Position numbers and translations under genes: made by a program
Source: Pedobacter panaciterrae
GTDB taxonomy: Bacteria; Bacteroidota; Bacteroidia; Sphingobacteriales; Sphingobacteriaceae
DNA: 64,000 nucleotides
Direction: 5' to 3'
NCBI RefSeq assembly: GCF_001636695.1
Contig: NZ_LGEL01000006.1
Coordinates: 62,001 to 126,000 of the forward strand
In this document: positions 52,506 to 61,424 of the stretch, one piece after another
How positions within the stretch are numbered: position 1 is the first letter of the stretch
Layout: every line of letters starts with the position of its first letter
The notes under the pieces: model-generated
The model's database searches: none
Told to the model about the DNA's origin: nothing
The model's input: the letters and a program-made list of their open reading frames with translations, nothing else

Positions 52506-55500
52506 CTAAATTCCCCAGTTTTTATTTGGTTGTGGACCCATATTTAACACAAGCTTTCCTCCCTTTAAAAGTTCACTTGCCGGAAATTTAAATGACTCCA
52601 GCACTTTTCCGTTAAGTGTAGCACTTTGCACATATTTATTAGCTCTGGAAACATTAGGGGCTTCTATAGTAAAACTCTTGCCTCTACCGTATTGCTGCCC
52701 CAAATCAATGGTTACACTAGAAAAAATTGGACTACCTATTTCATACACAGGATCTACGCTGCAACCCCCATCAGTCTGAAAAAGTCCTAGGGAGACCATA
52801 ATAAACCATGCGCTCATTTGCCCCTGATCTTCATCTCCAAGATAGGCATTAGCCAGTTCATAACCATAATAGCGATCTATTATTGATCGGCTCCACTTTT
52901 GTGTAAGCCATGGTTTCTTTACCCAGTTAAAAAGGAAAGCAAAATGCATGGATTGCTGATTACCCTGAATTACAGGATAATCCCAATACTGATCACCGGG
53001 TGCATTGTAACGTAGCTTATTGCTTTCACTAAAACCCCATGATAAACGTTCTACGAATTTATCTTCACCAATTTCCTTAGCCAGCGCGGGTACATCCTGA
53101 GGAACAAAGTAAGTTAACTGCCAGGCATTACCCTCAACATAATGTTCATTCGCCCCGGATTTAAATGGATCAAAATCAGGAAACCAGCTACCATCAGACT
53201 TACGAAGCCTTGCATAGCCAGTCTCTTTATCCATTACATTTTTCCAGTAGGCAGAACGCAATGTGAATTCATTCTCGATGTCCTTTTTCCCCAGTGCTTT
53301 TGCAAATTGCGAAACCGTCCAGTCGTCATAAGAATATTCCAGTGTATTAGAGAACCGGCCCTCATCATAAGGTACATACTTATGCTTTAAGTAAGTTACC
53401 AGATCTCTGTTACCTGCAAAACCAAGTCCTACTTTTTGCGCAGGTGTAGTTTGCATTTTATAAACTGCACTAAGGGCTTTTTGTGAATCAAAATCACGAA
53501 TCCCCATCTGATATGCACCAACGATAAGCGGAATCTCGTGTTCTGCTACCATAACAGGCACATAATTCATTCCTGCAGGTCCCTTTGCCAGCCAGCCATT
53601 TGCATCATACATTGCAAGCTGGGATTTCACCCATTTGGAAGACCATTCCGGTGTAACTAAATTCCAGAATTGATTCAGGTTCCAAAAAGTATTCCAAAAT
53701 GCATCGCAGCCTAAGGCGAGTGCATTAGGATCTTTTAATTGCTGAATCTTTTGCGTAGCATCAACCCAGCGTCCATCAGTGTCACTCCAGGTATTACGGC
53801 TTGCAAGGGCACGATACATATTACTATAAAATCTTACCTTTTCGCGCCGGTCATTTGTTACAATACTTAATCTACCCATTAGCTTACTCCAGGCATCCCG
53901 CTGTCCATTGCGCACCTTATCAAAACTCCACCCGTAGGGCTTTGTAACTTCATCATCTAAATTCTTTGATGCATTTTCTATACTTACCAGAGAGATCCCT
54001 GTACGCACTTGTACTACTTGATTAGTCCTTGTATCGAACTCAACATACGCACCGGCATCTTTAACAGAACCTGCATTTATAATATCTTTATCACTAACAT
54101 CATTATTCAACCAGCTTCCAAACTTTTTAATCGGCTGGTCAAATTCAATAACGAAATGAATTTTATAGTCCTGATTTACATCGCCAGACCATGCATTTGG
54201 AGTAAACTGCCTTGTTACACCCTCAAGTCGGTAATCATTAACCTTACGCAGGGTAACATCTTTTAACTGATAACTATATTCGGCAGGAATCTGCAAATCA
54301 ATCATTACTCTTGAATTGGTTCCCTTAGGATAAGTATAGCGTTGAAAACTGCATCTTGTAGTAGCTGTTAATTCTGCTTTAATGCCATAATCCGTTAATA
54401 TAACCTTGTAGTAACCAAGAGGTGCTTCTTCAGATGATTTGTCGATTTGGGAACGGTACCCATCTTCATTTTTACGTTGATCGCCAACCTTAATTTTCAA
54501 AGCACCGTTAACCGGCAACATTCCCAAACCTGCCATAGTCCATTCATGAATATGGCTAAAAACGCCAACGCTTTCAAAAGTAGGATCATAACCACCTGAC
54601 CACCCTGCATTTTGATTATCAGGACTTAATTTCACCATACTAAAAGGCATCCAGGGCCCCGGTGCTATCATCCATCGCGAATGGGCAGTTCCCATTTTGG
54701 TATCTACATAGTCTACTGAGGTAAACAATCTTTGACTTGCTCTCTTAACAGTCCCACGCTCAAGTAATACATTATCACTAAAAATCTCATAGGCACTTAT
54801 CTTCTCTGTTTTTACAGCGGCCATAGGTATCTCAAATTGATATCTTGCAGTATCTAAACGTTCTTTAAAAACTTGTTTTCCATCCAACTTAACGGTAAGC
54901 ACTGGCTGCCCGGATAAATGTTGCGCATCAACAAGCAAGGGTTGAATCCTTTTTGCACCCTCTTCAATTTCATAATCTGCAGCTTTTACGCTTCTCAAAA
55001 AAATATGGTCTCCGGAAGTTAGTCTTACATCTTTTGGCCCCTCCAGTTTAACCTGATCAAATACCATCCATGAGCCGTCAAGGGTGGTTAACAGAATTTC
55101 ATTTCCTCCCTTGCGCAGCGCTGAGGGTTTAAGCGGAATTTCAATTTTGTACTCTTTCGCTGTTTTCAAATCCCCATAAACAGCATCACTCGGCTCACCT
55201 TTGGGCAATTGCCTGATAAAAGATTTTCCATTTATAGTAACCTTAAATAATGGTGGTAAACTCCCCTGATAACCTACAAGATCCACTACAAACTTCCAGT
55301 CTCCTTGTTTGGGAACCTGCTCTAAACCAAAAAGTATATTGGCATTATTAGTTCTCAAACCAGATGTACCTCCTGTGCCACCCCAACCATCCTGGGCTCC
55401 GGGCAAAACATATGGCCAATCTTTCTCAGGACTAGAGAAGCCTATCAGGTAGAAACGATCCTCCCATCCGAAATCGTGATCTAAAAAATGTTTATAACCA

Positions 55501-55646
55501 GATGGAGCAAGAGCCATCCCTTCACTTTTATTATCAGCTTTTCCAATTTCCCAGATCACTTTCATTTGTGCATTGACAACCGTAATCATACAACAAAGCA
55601 CAGCAGTCAGTGAACCTCTAATTATCCTCAGTTTATTTACCTTCAT
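52506..55646 (-). CDS. GH92 alpha-mannosidase with N-terminal carbohydrate-binding-like domains (third)
   Basis: 1046 residues, about 300 longer than the other two. A signal sequence near residues 8-26 (IIRGSLTAVLCCMITVVNAQ) is followed by WEIGKADNKSEGMALAPSGY and LKEYKIEIPL-like beta domains similar to the CBM-like part of family 4 polysaccharide lyases (VTINGKSFIRQLPKGEPSDA, LLTTLDGSWMVFDQVKLEGP). GH92 proper begins near 315 (YVDTKMGTAHSRWMIAPGPW) and carries LGDEDQGQMSAWFIMVSL near residue 935. The extra domains may hold the enzyme on branched glycan. It lies 36 bp after the six-hairpin glycosidase gene. Confidence 0.92.
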   Translation of the reverse strand: MKVNKLRIIRGSLTAVLCCMITVVNAQMKVIWEIGKADNKSEGMALAPSGYKHFLDHDFGWEDRFYLIGFSSPEKDWPYVLPGAQDGWGGTGGTSGLRTNNANILFGLEQVPKQGDWKFVVDLVGYQGSLPPLFKVTINGKSFIRQLPKGEPSDAVYGDLKTAKEYKIEIPLKPSALRKGGNEILLTTLDGSWMVFDQVKLEGPKDVRLTSGDHIFLRSVKAADYEIEEGAKRIQPLLVDAQHLSGQPVLTVKLDGKQVFKERLDTARYQFEIPMAAVKTEKISAYEIFSDNVLLERGTVKRASQRLFTSVDYVDTKMGTAHSRWMIAPGPWMPFSMVKLSPDNQNAGWSGGYDPTFESVGVFSHIHEWTMAGLGMLPVNGALKIKVGDQRKNEDGYRSQIDKSSEEAPLGYYKVILTDYGIKAELTATTRCSFQRYTYPKGTNSRVMIDLQIPAEYSYQLKDVTLRKVNDYRLEGVTRQFTPNAWSGDVNQDYKIHFVIEFDQPIKKFGSWLNNDVSDKDIINAGSVKDAGAYVEFDTRTNQVVQVRTGISLVSIENASKNLDDEVTKPYGWSFDKVRNGQRDAWSKLMGRLSIVTNDRREKVRFYSNMYRALASRNTWSDTDGRWVDATQKIQQLKDPNALALGCDAFWNTFWNLNQFWNLVTPEWSSKWVKSQLAMYDANGWLAKGPAGMNYVPVMVAEHEIPLIVGAYQMGIRDFDSQKALSAVYKMQTTPAQKVGLGFAGNRDLVTYLKHKYVPYDEGRFSNTLEYSYDDWTVSQFAKALGKKDIENEFTLRSAYWKNVMDKETGYARLRKSDGSWFPDFDPFKSGANEHYVEGNAWQLTYFVPQDVPALAKEIGEDKFVERLSWGFSESNKLRYNAPGDQYWDYPVIQGNQQSMHFAFLFNWVKKPWLTQKWSRSIIDRYYGYELANAYLGDEDQGQMSAWFIMVSLGLFQTDGGCSVDPVYEIGSPIFSSVTIDLGQQYGRGKSFTIEAPNVSRANKYVQSATLNGKVLESFKFPASELLKGGKLVLNMGPQPNKNWGI

Positions 55647-55681
55647 ATCTATATAGTTGCACTCATGGAATTACTTCCTGA

Positions 55682-56986
55682 TTACTTATTTATTTTACGT
55701 TCCAATTCGGTAATTGCCGACCATAAAACCCCAGCCTCACCTCTAAAGCTCGAAGATCCTTTAGGCTGATTATCGGGGGTATACCATTCATAAAAACCTT
55801 TATTCTTTAACACCCTTTTCAGCATCGGTTCAATAGCCTCATTTGCTTCATCTAAAAGGTTATACCGGATAAGTTGAGAAACCATTCTTCCACCAAACCA
55901 CGTCCAGTCTCCCCCATTCTGATAAGAATAAGGCCCCATGCCTGTATTTTTAAAATAACCTTGCGGATATACCGGATAAAGCGTCAATCCAATTGTAGAT
56001 GCATTAGCTTTTTTAACATTCTCCTGCATTTTTTCATAAGCGGCTTTTACTTCTTTCTTACTCAAAAGATCTGCTTCAATTGCAATAGCAGTTCCACCAT
56101 GGTAATAGATTTCCGATTCATTAAATGATGCCGGGAATGGAGAACCGTTTAAATAAATATGCGGTATGAATTTCTGCTGTTTAACATCCCAAAGGTATTT
56201 CCTAATATTTTCTGCAAAACTATTTTTTACTCCTTTCCAATGCTTTTGATCTTTTGCAGATAAGCTAGCCATATTCAAAAAATCGTTAATAGCAATTACA
56301 AACATGGCATTATCATAAATATCAATTGTTTTATGAGAATTGGAATCTAATAATACTCCCCACTCATGCTCAGGCTGAACATCTCCCCAGTCTGCCGTAG
56401 TTGCACCCCACAACAACCCATATTTCTTCTCAAACCGTTGTTTAAGTAAAAAATCCATAGCTTGTTCCAAACGTTTTTGAACAGTTACACCATCAATGAT
56501 TTCAGTAAGGATTGATTTATCTCCCGTTCCCTTAATGTATTTAGCTACAGCCTGAATCAATGAGCTCTCCTGATCTGTTTCAACGGTATTTTTATGCCCG
56601 GCATAATTAGGTGCAAGTTTTGAATGATAATAATTATAAGGTACATTTCCATTTTTAACAGGAACATAACCATCTAAAATACCTCCATCAGGTTGCTGAA
56701 ACTGAAAAAAGGTAAGTATGTGTTTTTTTATAATTGCTTTATCATTGACCTTACATGAAACGTCCATAAAGGTATTAAAATCGCGAATCCATACCTCTCC
56801 GTAGCCATCGCCTGCAGTAAAACCACTTTCAATTAATTTTTCGGCCATTGTTTTTACTGAATCTGCTATTATCTTAACAGACTGTGCTTTGCTTATTTTT
56901 TTTTCGTTTGGCAACTGCTGACTATATGTATAATTGCAGCCAATTAAACCTGCAAAACATGTTAGCACTATTTTTTTTACATTCAT
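55682..56986 (-). CDS. Six-hairpin (alpha/alpha)6 glycosidase, family uncertain
   Basis: 434 residues with a signal peptide ending near TYSQ. The sequence has the rhythm of an (alpha/alpha)6 barrel, with acidic motifs GYGEVWIRDFNTFMDVS, TADWGDVQPEHEWGVLLD, TIDIYDNAMFVIAINDF and GFYEWYTPDNQPKGSSSF. This resembles amylo-alpha-1,6-glucosidase/GH63-type proteins more than GH125, whose marker motifs I do not see. Its place between SusD-linked lipoproteins and GH92 genes suggests it trims a mannose or glucose side chain. Candidate catalytic acids are in IRDFN and the EHEWG segment. Confidence 0.7.
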   Translation of the reverse strand: MNVKKIVLTCFAGLIGCNYTYSQQLPNEKKISKAQSVKIIADSVKTMAEKLIESGFTAGDGYGEVWIRDFNTFMDVSCKVNDKAIIKKHILTFFQFQQPDGGILDGYVPVKNGNVPYNYYHSKLAPNYAGHKNTVETDQESSLIQAVAKYIKGTGDKSILTEIIDGVTVQKRLEQAMDFLLKQRFEKKYGLLWGATTADWGDVQPEHEWGVLLDSNSHKTIDIYDNAMFVIAINDFLNMASLSAKDQKHWKGVKNSFAENIRKYLWDVKQQKFIPHIYLNGSPFPASFNESEIYYHGGTAIAIEADLLSKKEVKAAYEKMQENVKKANASTIGLTLYPVYPQGYFKNTGMGPYSYQNGGDWTWFGGRMVSQLIRYNLLDEANEAIEPMLKRVLKNKGFYEWYTPDNQPKGSSSFRGEAGVLWSAITELERKINK

Positions 56987-57048
56987 TAGTAACGGATTTA
57001 AATTTAATATTTGTGTGTAATGTTTAAAGTGTTCAATTTAGTTAGAAA

Positions 57049-58254
57049 TTAATGTTCTTTGGTGTAAAATGTAAATTCGCCCAGGGCTTGAAAAGAGCCG
57101 TTTCCCCAATTTGAAAGTACTTTAATCCGTATAAAACGAGTTTTTGGAGTTCCATCTGGCATAACAAATTCCTGGCCCGCAGCAGCTGCCGCTACATCAG
57201 CATCTGTATTTGTGCCTACCGGTGATCCGGAGGGCTTAATGCTTTCACAAGTCCTAAGTAATGTCCAGCTTGTCCAACTTCCGTCTGCGGCCGGATTATT
57301 ACTTCCCCAGATTTCAAATGTTTTAACAGCTTCCAGTTTAAAAATTCTATCCTGAGGCATCCAATATTTAAATCTGTTTATTCTATAAGAAACTCCGGTA
57401 TCAAATGTAAATGATACAGGCAGCAGTTTGCCTGGTTGAGTTGCGAAACCATTGCCGGTATAGGTATCATTCCATAAAAAAGGCATCAACCAACCAAATC
57501 CCCCTTCAAGAACATCTGTCGGAAGAATTTTCTCGGAGAACCCTGATTTTGGCAGTTGTCTTTCATATTCAGGAAGTTCTACAGTTGAGTAATCCAGGGT
57601 AAAAGAATCAAAAGCATTACTATCTGGTAAAAAAAACGATCTCCATGAGAGTAAGCTCTTATCCTTGTAATCCATAATTTCAGTGCTCATTGCATCTGCA
57701 GGTACTTTCTGTGTTATTTCCTGGCCCTTGCTATTTTTATATTTCAGTTCTATTTCCTTTTCACCCGTTAAAGGTGAAAACCAATTGATCAAAACATTTC
57801 CATTAGCCCCCTGTGTTAAAGACTGGATGGTACGGTTGGCTAAAGTGCTGGCATAATTCTCGCCATAAACATTCCCTGAACCGTGTTTAACTACTGATAC
57901 GTTATTTTTGTTGTTATAAGTATAAACATCAAAATTATATACACCTTCATTCAGGTTTTCAATAATCATGTTAATCGTATCTATTGCCTGTGTTCTTACA
58001 ACATTCGCTTCCGCAGAATCGGCACGGTTGTTCCAAAACACCTTTACTCTTGTTATAGAAGGGTCACTACCCAATGCTAACCTAAGTCGTGCCCGCTGAT
58101 TGCCAGATTGAACAATTACAGAATCAATTCTTGCCGGATAGGTAATTTCACCACCTACAGTATATTTTTTATAATCATCTTCTTTTGTACATGAAGTAAT
58201 AAATAAACATGTGGCTACAAAAAAAATACTGGTAAAATATTTTATAGTTTTCAT
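57049..58254 (-). CDS. DUF4998-type surface lipoprotein with discoidin-like C-terminus
   Basis: 401 residues from the ATG at 58254, preceded by AAAGGA; the ATG at 58269 lacks this. MKTIKYFTSIFFVATCLFITSC is a lipoprotein signal. The first half (GGEITYPARIDSVIVQSGNQ, RVKVFWNNRADSAE, NLNEGVYNFDVYTYNNKNNV) matches the DUF4998 beta domain. The last 150 residues form an F5/8-type-C-like fold (FEIWGSNNPAADGSWTSW, TRFIRIKVLSNWG). It is probably a glycan-binding protein on the cell surface that works with the SusC/SusD pair. Confidence 0.82.
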   Translation of the reverse strand: MKTIKYFTSIFFVATCLFITSCTKEDDYKKYTVGGEITYPARIDSVIVQSGNQRARLRLALGSDPSITRVKVFWNNRADSAEANVVRTQAIDTINMIIENLNEGVYNFDVYTYNNKNNVSVVKHGSGNVYGENYASTLANRTIQSLTQGANGNVLINWFSPLTGEKEIELKYKNSKGQEITQKVPADAMSTEIMDYKDKSLLSWRSFFLPDSNAFDSFTLDYSTVELPEYERQLPKSGFSEKILPTDVLEGGFGWLMPFLWNDTYTGNGFATQPGKLLPVSFTFDTGVSYRINRFKYWMPQDRIFKLEAVKTFEIWGSNNPAADGSWTSWTLLRTCESIKPSGSPVGTNTDADVAAAAAGQEFVMPDGTPKTRFIRIKVLSNWGNGSFQALGEFTFYTKEH

Positions 58255-58292
58255 AATTCCTTTGATCATTATTTATAGTTCTGTTGCATCCC

Positions 58293-59462
58293 CTACTCAG
58301 GTGCGCCCCACATATATATTTCATTAAAATTCACATACGTACCGTCAGACCAGTTCCTTAAAGTTTTAAATCTGATATACCTCACTTTTGGCACATCTAA
58401 TGGAAATGTAATTGTTTCTCCTGCCGCTGCAGCCTCATTATCCGCATTTGAAAGCTGACCGTTTGGCAATCCTGATGGTTTTATCTGTTCATGTGTAGCT
58501 ATCAGCTCCCAGTTATTAAAACTACCATCAGGGCTTGGGTTATTCGAGCCCCATATTTCTACTTTTCTTGGATTATGCAGGTTATAATAGAATCCTTGTC
58601 TCATAAACCAGGTCATACGGCTTAATTTAACAGACACCCCCATATCATAAGTAAACCACTGCGGCATTTTCGCAGCATCACCAGTGTGATAATATCCTCC
58701 ATTACCAAGATCGCCATCAAACAAATAGGAAATTGCCCCGCTATATCCCAAAGGAGCATCAGTAGGCAAACTCACACCTTTCATCTTTGTTCTATCTAAT
58801 TTCACCTCAAATAATGGCTTAAGATTCGTAATTAAGGTATCTGAGACATTACCCCATCTATCGCGTATATAGATACCAAATTTTGTATCCACAGACTTCA
58901 AATCTCTGACACTAAAGGTACTTTCCTTTAAATTCGTATAATTTGTATTTATTGGGGCAAAGTTCCCAAGTGAATCATTGGCAAGAATTACAATGGCAAT
59001 ATTGTTCTCTGTCATATTCTTAAAGGATACACTTATACCGCCAAAATCAGGAACAACTTTAACACTATCACGAACAATAAGAAAGGGTGCTTTTTTAGGT
59101 TGAACTATAACAGATAGCGGCGGCGATACATTCTCTCCTCTGTCAACTGCATATAACTTTACTTCATATTTGCTGGTATCTCCAAACCCTTCAACAGTAA
59201 GGTTATTATTATAATAACTTACTTTCGTTTCTCTAACCACACCTTGTTTGGATGTATAAAGGGCTTTTACATAAAGTAAATCCTCATCTTGGGGTAATTT
59301 GTAAGTTATTTTAGCCGCACCACTAAGATTTTCAACAACAGCATTAGTAATAGGCCCGGGTGCAACACCATCGCTAACAAGAGTGGTGAGCTCAGTTTGT
59401 TTGCATCCAGGTACGGAAAAGAAAACCGCTCCTGCAAACAATACATATATTAATCTTTTCAT
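58293..59462 (-). CDS. DUF4959/DUF5126/DUF5000-type surface lipoprotein
   Basis: 389 residues with lipoprotein signal MKRLIYVLFAGAVFFSVPGC. Three domains follow: DUF4959-like beta sandwich (PGPITNAVVENLSGAAKITY), DUF5126-like (SVKVVPDFGGISVSFKN), and a C-terminal DUF5000/discoidin-like domain (VEIWGSNNPSPDGSFNNWEL, VRYIRFKTLRNWSDGTYVNF). Its C-terminal domain is clearly related to that of the next lipoprotein, including the shared NNP.PDGS and IKPSG strings. It lies 38 bp after the SusD gene and is likely a surface glycan-binding protein. Confidence 0.85.
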   Translation of the reverse strand: MKRLIYVLFAGAVFFSVPGCKQTELTTLVSDGVAPGPITNAVVENLSGAAKITYKLPQDEDLLYVKALYTSKQGVVRETKVSYYNNNLTVEGFGDTSKYEVKLYAVDRGENVSPPLSVIVQPKKAPFLIVRDSVKVVPDFGGISVSFKNMTENNIAIVILANDSLGNFAPINTNYTNLKESTFSVRDLKSVDTKFGIYIRDRWGNVSDTLITNLKPLFEVKLDRTKMKGVSLPTDAPLGYSGAISYLFDGDLGNGGYYHTGDAAKMPQWFTYDMGVSVKLSRMTWFMRQGFYYNLHNPRKVEIWGSNNPSPDGSFNNWELIATHEQIKPSGLPNGQLSNADNEAAAAGETITFPLDVPKVRYIRFKTLRNWSDGTYVNFNEIYMWGAPE

Positions 59463-59500
59463 CAGCTTTAATTCTATTTTAAATTGATCATTTCAATTAT

Positions 59501-61408
59501 TTACCATCCAAGGTTTTGCACCAATTTGGGATTTGCCAGGAAGTTATTTTCGCTAATTGGCCAGAAATAATCACGGGGACTTACAAAAGATTGATTAAAC
59601 AGCAAAATTCTCCTGTTATAATCTTCATAACTTGCCCGGATAATATCCCATCCATATATCGGCTGATTAAGCACCTGAGAGGCTTTTTTCCATCTTTTCA
59701 AATCCCATAAACGGCTACCTTCAAATGCCATCTCAATTAATCGTTCCTGCTGAATAATATCTCTAAGACCATCCTTTGTAGTATATTTTGTAGGTGTTTT
59801 CGAAAAGTTAGTCCATGAACTTTCAACAGATTTCAGACCTGCCCTATCTCTTATCAAGTTCATATAGTTTAATGCTGTAGCAGGATCATCCGTTTCATTT
59901 GCCGATTCGGCATAAAGCATATAAAGATCTCCTAATCTCATCACCGGCCACGGGTAAGATTCAACATTTACAGCCGTCTGTGTTTCAACCAGATTCCAGT
60001 TAACCAATTTTTTTGTGTAGTATCCCGTTACGGAATAAAGCCTGCTTTGTTTTTTACCCGTAGGCTGATCTGATTTACTTTGAATAAGATGCATGCCATC
60101 CTGCATAAACCATTTAGAACCATCAAAGGCCATATCTGCATAAAAACGTGGCTCTCTATCGAAATGCAAACCTACTGTCTGATAATTCTCCTGAAGTGCT
60201 TTATCACTTGGGGTGGTCAACCTTAAATTAAATCTATTCACATAATCCCAGGTTTTATCCTCGGTTATCGGCACTCCATTTTTTGTATAGAACAATTCTG
60301 CCATTTTCATCGTTGGCGCCAATTGTCCTTTCAAACTAAGATTTACAAAGTTTGCCTGTAATTGAGGACAAGCATACAATTGCAATGGTGTAGTTGGTGA
60401 ACCATAGGCTGTATTACCCCAAATCAATTCACTATTCCATTTCTCACATACCGCATTTCTTATGTTCATCTCAATTTTCGTATCCTCATCTACAGAAATT
60501 GCACCCGGAACAAACCGATATAAAGTAACACCTGCTCCATTGGCCGCATCAATTGCCGCTTTACATGCGGCAGCTGCCTTAACCCATTTGTTCTGATCAA
60601 ATGTAGAATTGAACAAGGCTGTGCCATCGATGTTCTTGAAATTACTGTAATCACTGTTCCCGTTAAATAAAGGGCTAGCCGCAGTAACTAATAACCTTGC
60701 TTTAATGGCAAGTGCTGCAGGTCTGGTTACTCTGCCTAACTCCGTCGCCAAACTTGTAATTTTATCAGGCAAGCCCGTATTACCATCACCTGCAGCCTCG
60801 TCCAATAATTTAGAAATATAGTTAACAACAGAATCAACCGGCTGACGTATTACTTTTACATCCTCAATTGGAGCAGTAATTGGTAAATTCTTATCGATTA
60901 TTGGTATAGGCCCATACATTCTGAATAAATACCAATGGAAATATGCTTTCAAAAATTTTGCCTCGGCTATCCACCTTGTTTTTACATAAGGTTCAAGATC
61001 TACAGGCTTATCAATGTTCTCCAGAAGAATATTGCAGTTCCTGATCCCCTGCCACATAGACTTTCCATCAAAAGAATCCCAATAATTCATTTTTGGTGAA
61101 ACCTTATTTTGAAGGCCCCTAGCTATATTATACGGATCAAGTGACCAAAAATCTTCACCACTTATTGGCCAGTAAATCCAAAATTCATCGCCTGTATTCA
61201 TAGCAGGATTCGTTTCCGGATGCCCCTCCTGAGGTAAATTATTATAAATGGTGAATAGAAATTTCTCTGCCTCATTTCTATTGGCAAATGCATTATCAAT
61301 TGTTGCCACATTATCTGGTACTACATCAAGAAAACTTTTCTTACATGAAGGCACTACAACCATTAAAGCTGCAACTGATAGAATAAGATATATCTTAAAT
61401 ATTTTCAT
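59501..61408 (-). CDS. SusD/RagB-family nutrient-binding lipoprotein
   Basis: 635 residues from the ATG at 61408, with AAAGGAATC just upstream; the frame extends to 61447 but that overlaps the SusC stop. MKIFKIYLILSVAALMVVVPSC is a lipoprotein signal, then KKSFLDVVPDN. TPR-like helices and the C-terminal RLGDLYMLYAESANE, NLIRDRAGLKSV, QERLIEMAFEGSRLWDLKRW, FWPISENNFLANPKLVQNLGW series are diagnostic. It sits over the SusC channel and loads oligosaccharides. The distance from the susC stop is 16 bp. Confidence 0.95.
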   Translation of the reverse strand: MKIFKIYLILSVAALMVVVPSCKKSFLDVVPDNVATIDNAFANRNEAEKFLFTIYNNLPQEGHPETNPAMNTGDEFWIYWPISGEDFWSLDPYNIARGLQNKVSPKMNYWDSFDGKSMWQGIRNCNILLENIDKPVDLEPYVKTRWIAEAKFLKAYFHWYLFRMYGPIPIIDKNLPITAPIEDVKVIRQPVDSVVNYISKLLDEAAGDGNTGLPDKITSLATELGRVTRPAALAIKARLLVTAASPLFNGNSDYSNFKNIDGTALFNSTFDQNKWVKAAAACKAAIDAANGAGVTLYRFVPGAISVDEDTKIEMNIRNAVCEKWNSELIWGNTAYGSPTTPLQLYACPQLQANFVNLSLKGQLAPTMKMAELFYTKNGVPITEDKTWDYVNRFNLRLTTPSDKALQENYQTVGLHFDREPRFYADMAFDGSKWFMQDGMHLIQSKSDQPTGKKQSRLYSVTGYYTKKLVNWNLVETQTAVNVESYPWPVMRLGDLYMLYAESANETDDPATALNYMNLIRDRAGLKSVESSWTNFSKTPTKYTTKDGLRDIIQQERLIEMAFEGSRLWDLKRWKKASQVLNQPIYGWDIIRASYEDYNRRILLFNQSFVSPRDYFWPISENNFLANPKLVQNLGW

Positions 61409-61424
61409 ATTGATTCCTTTTAAA

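Noticed and set aside
55682-56986. GH125 alpha-1,6-mannosidase call
   Set aside because: Context favours it, but the visible motifs (TADWGDVQPEHEWG, GFYEWYTPDNQ) fit a debranching/GH63-like barrel better, so only a fold-level name was given.
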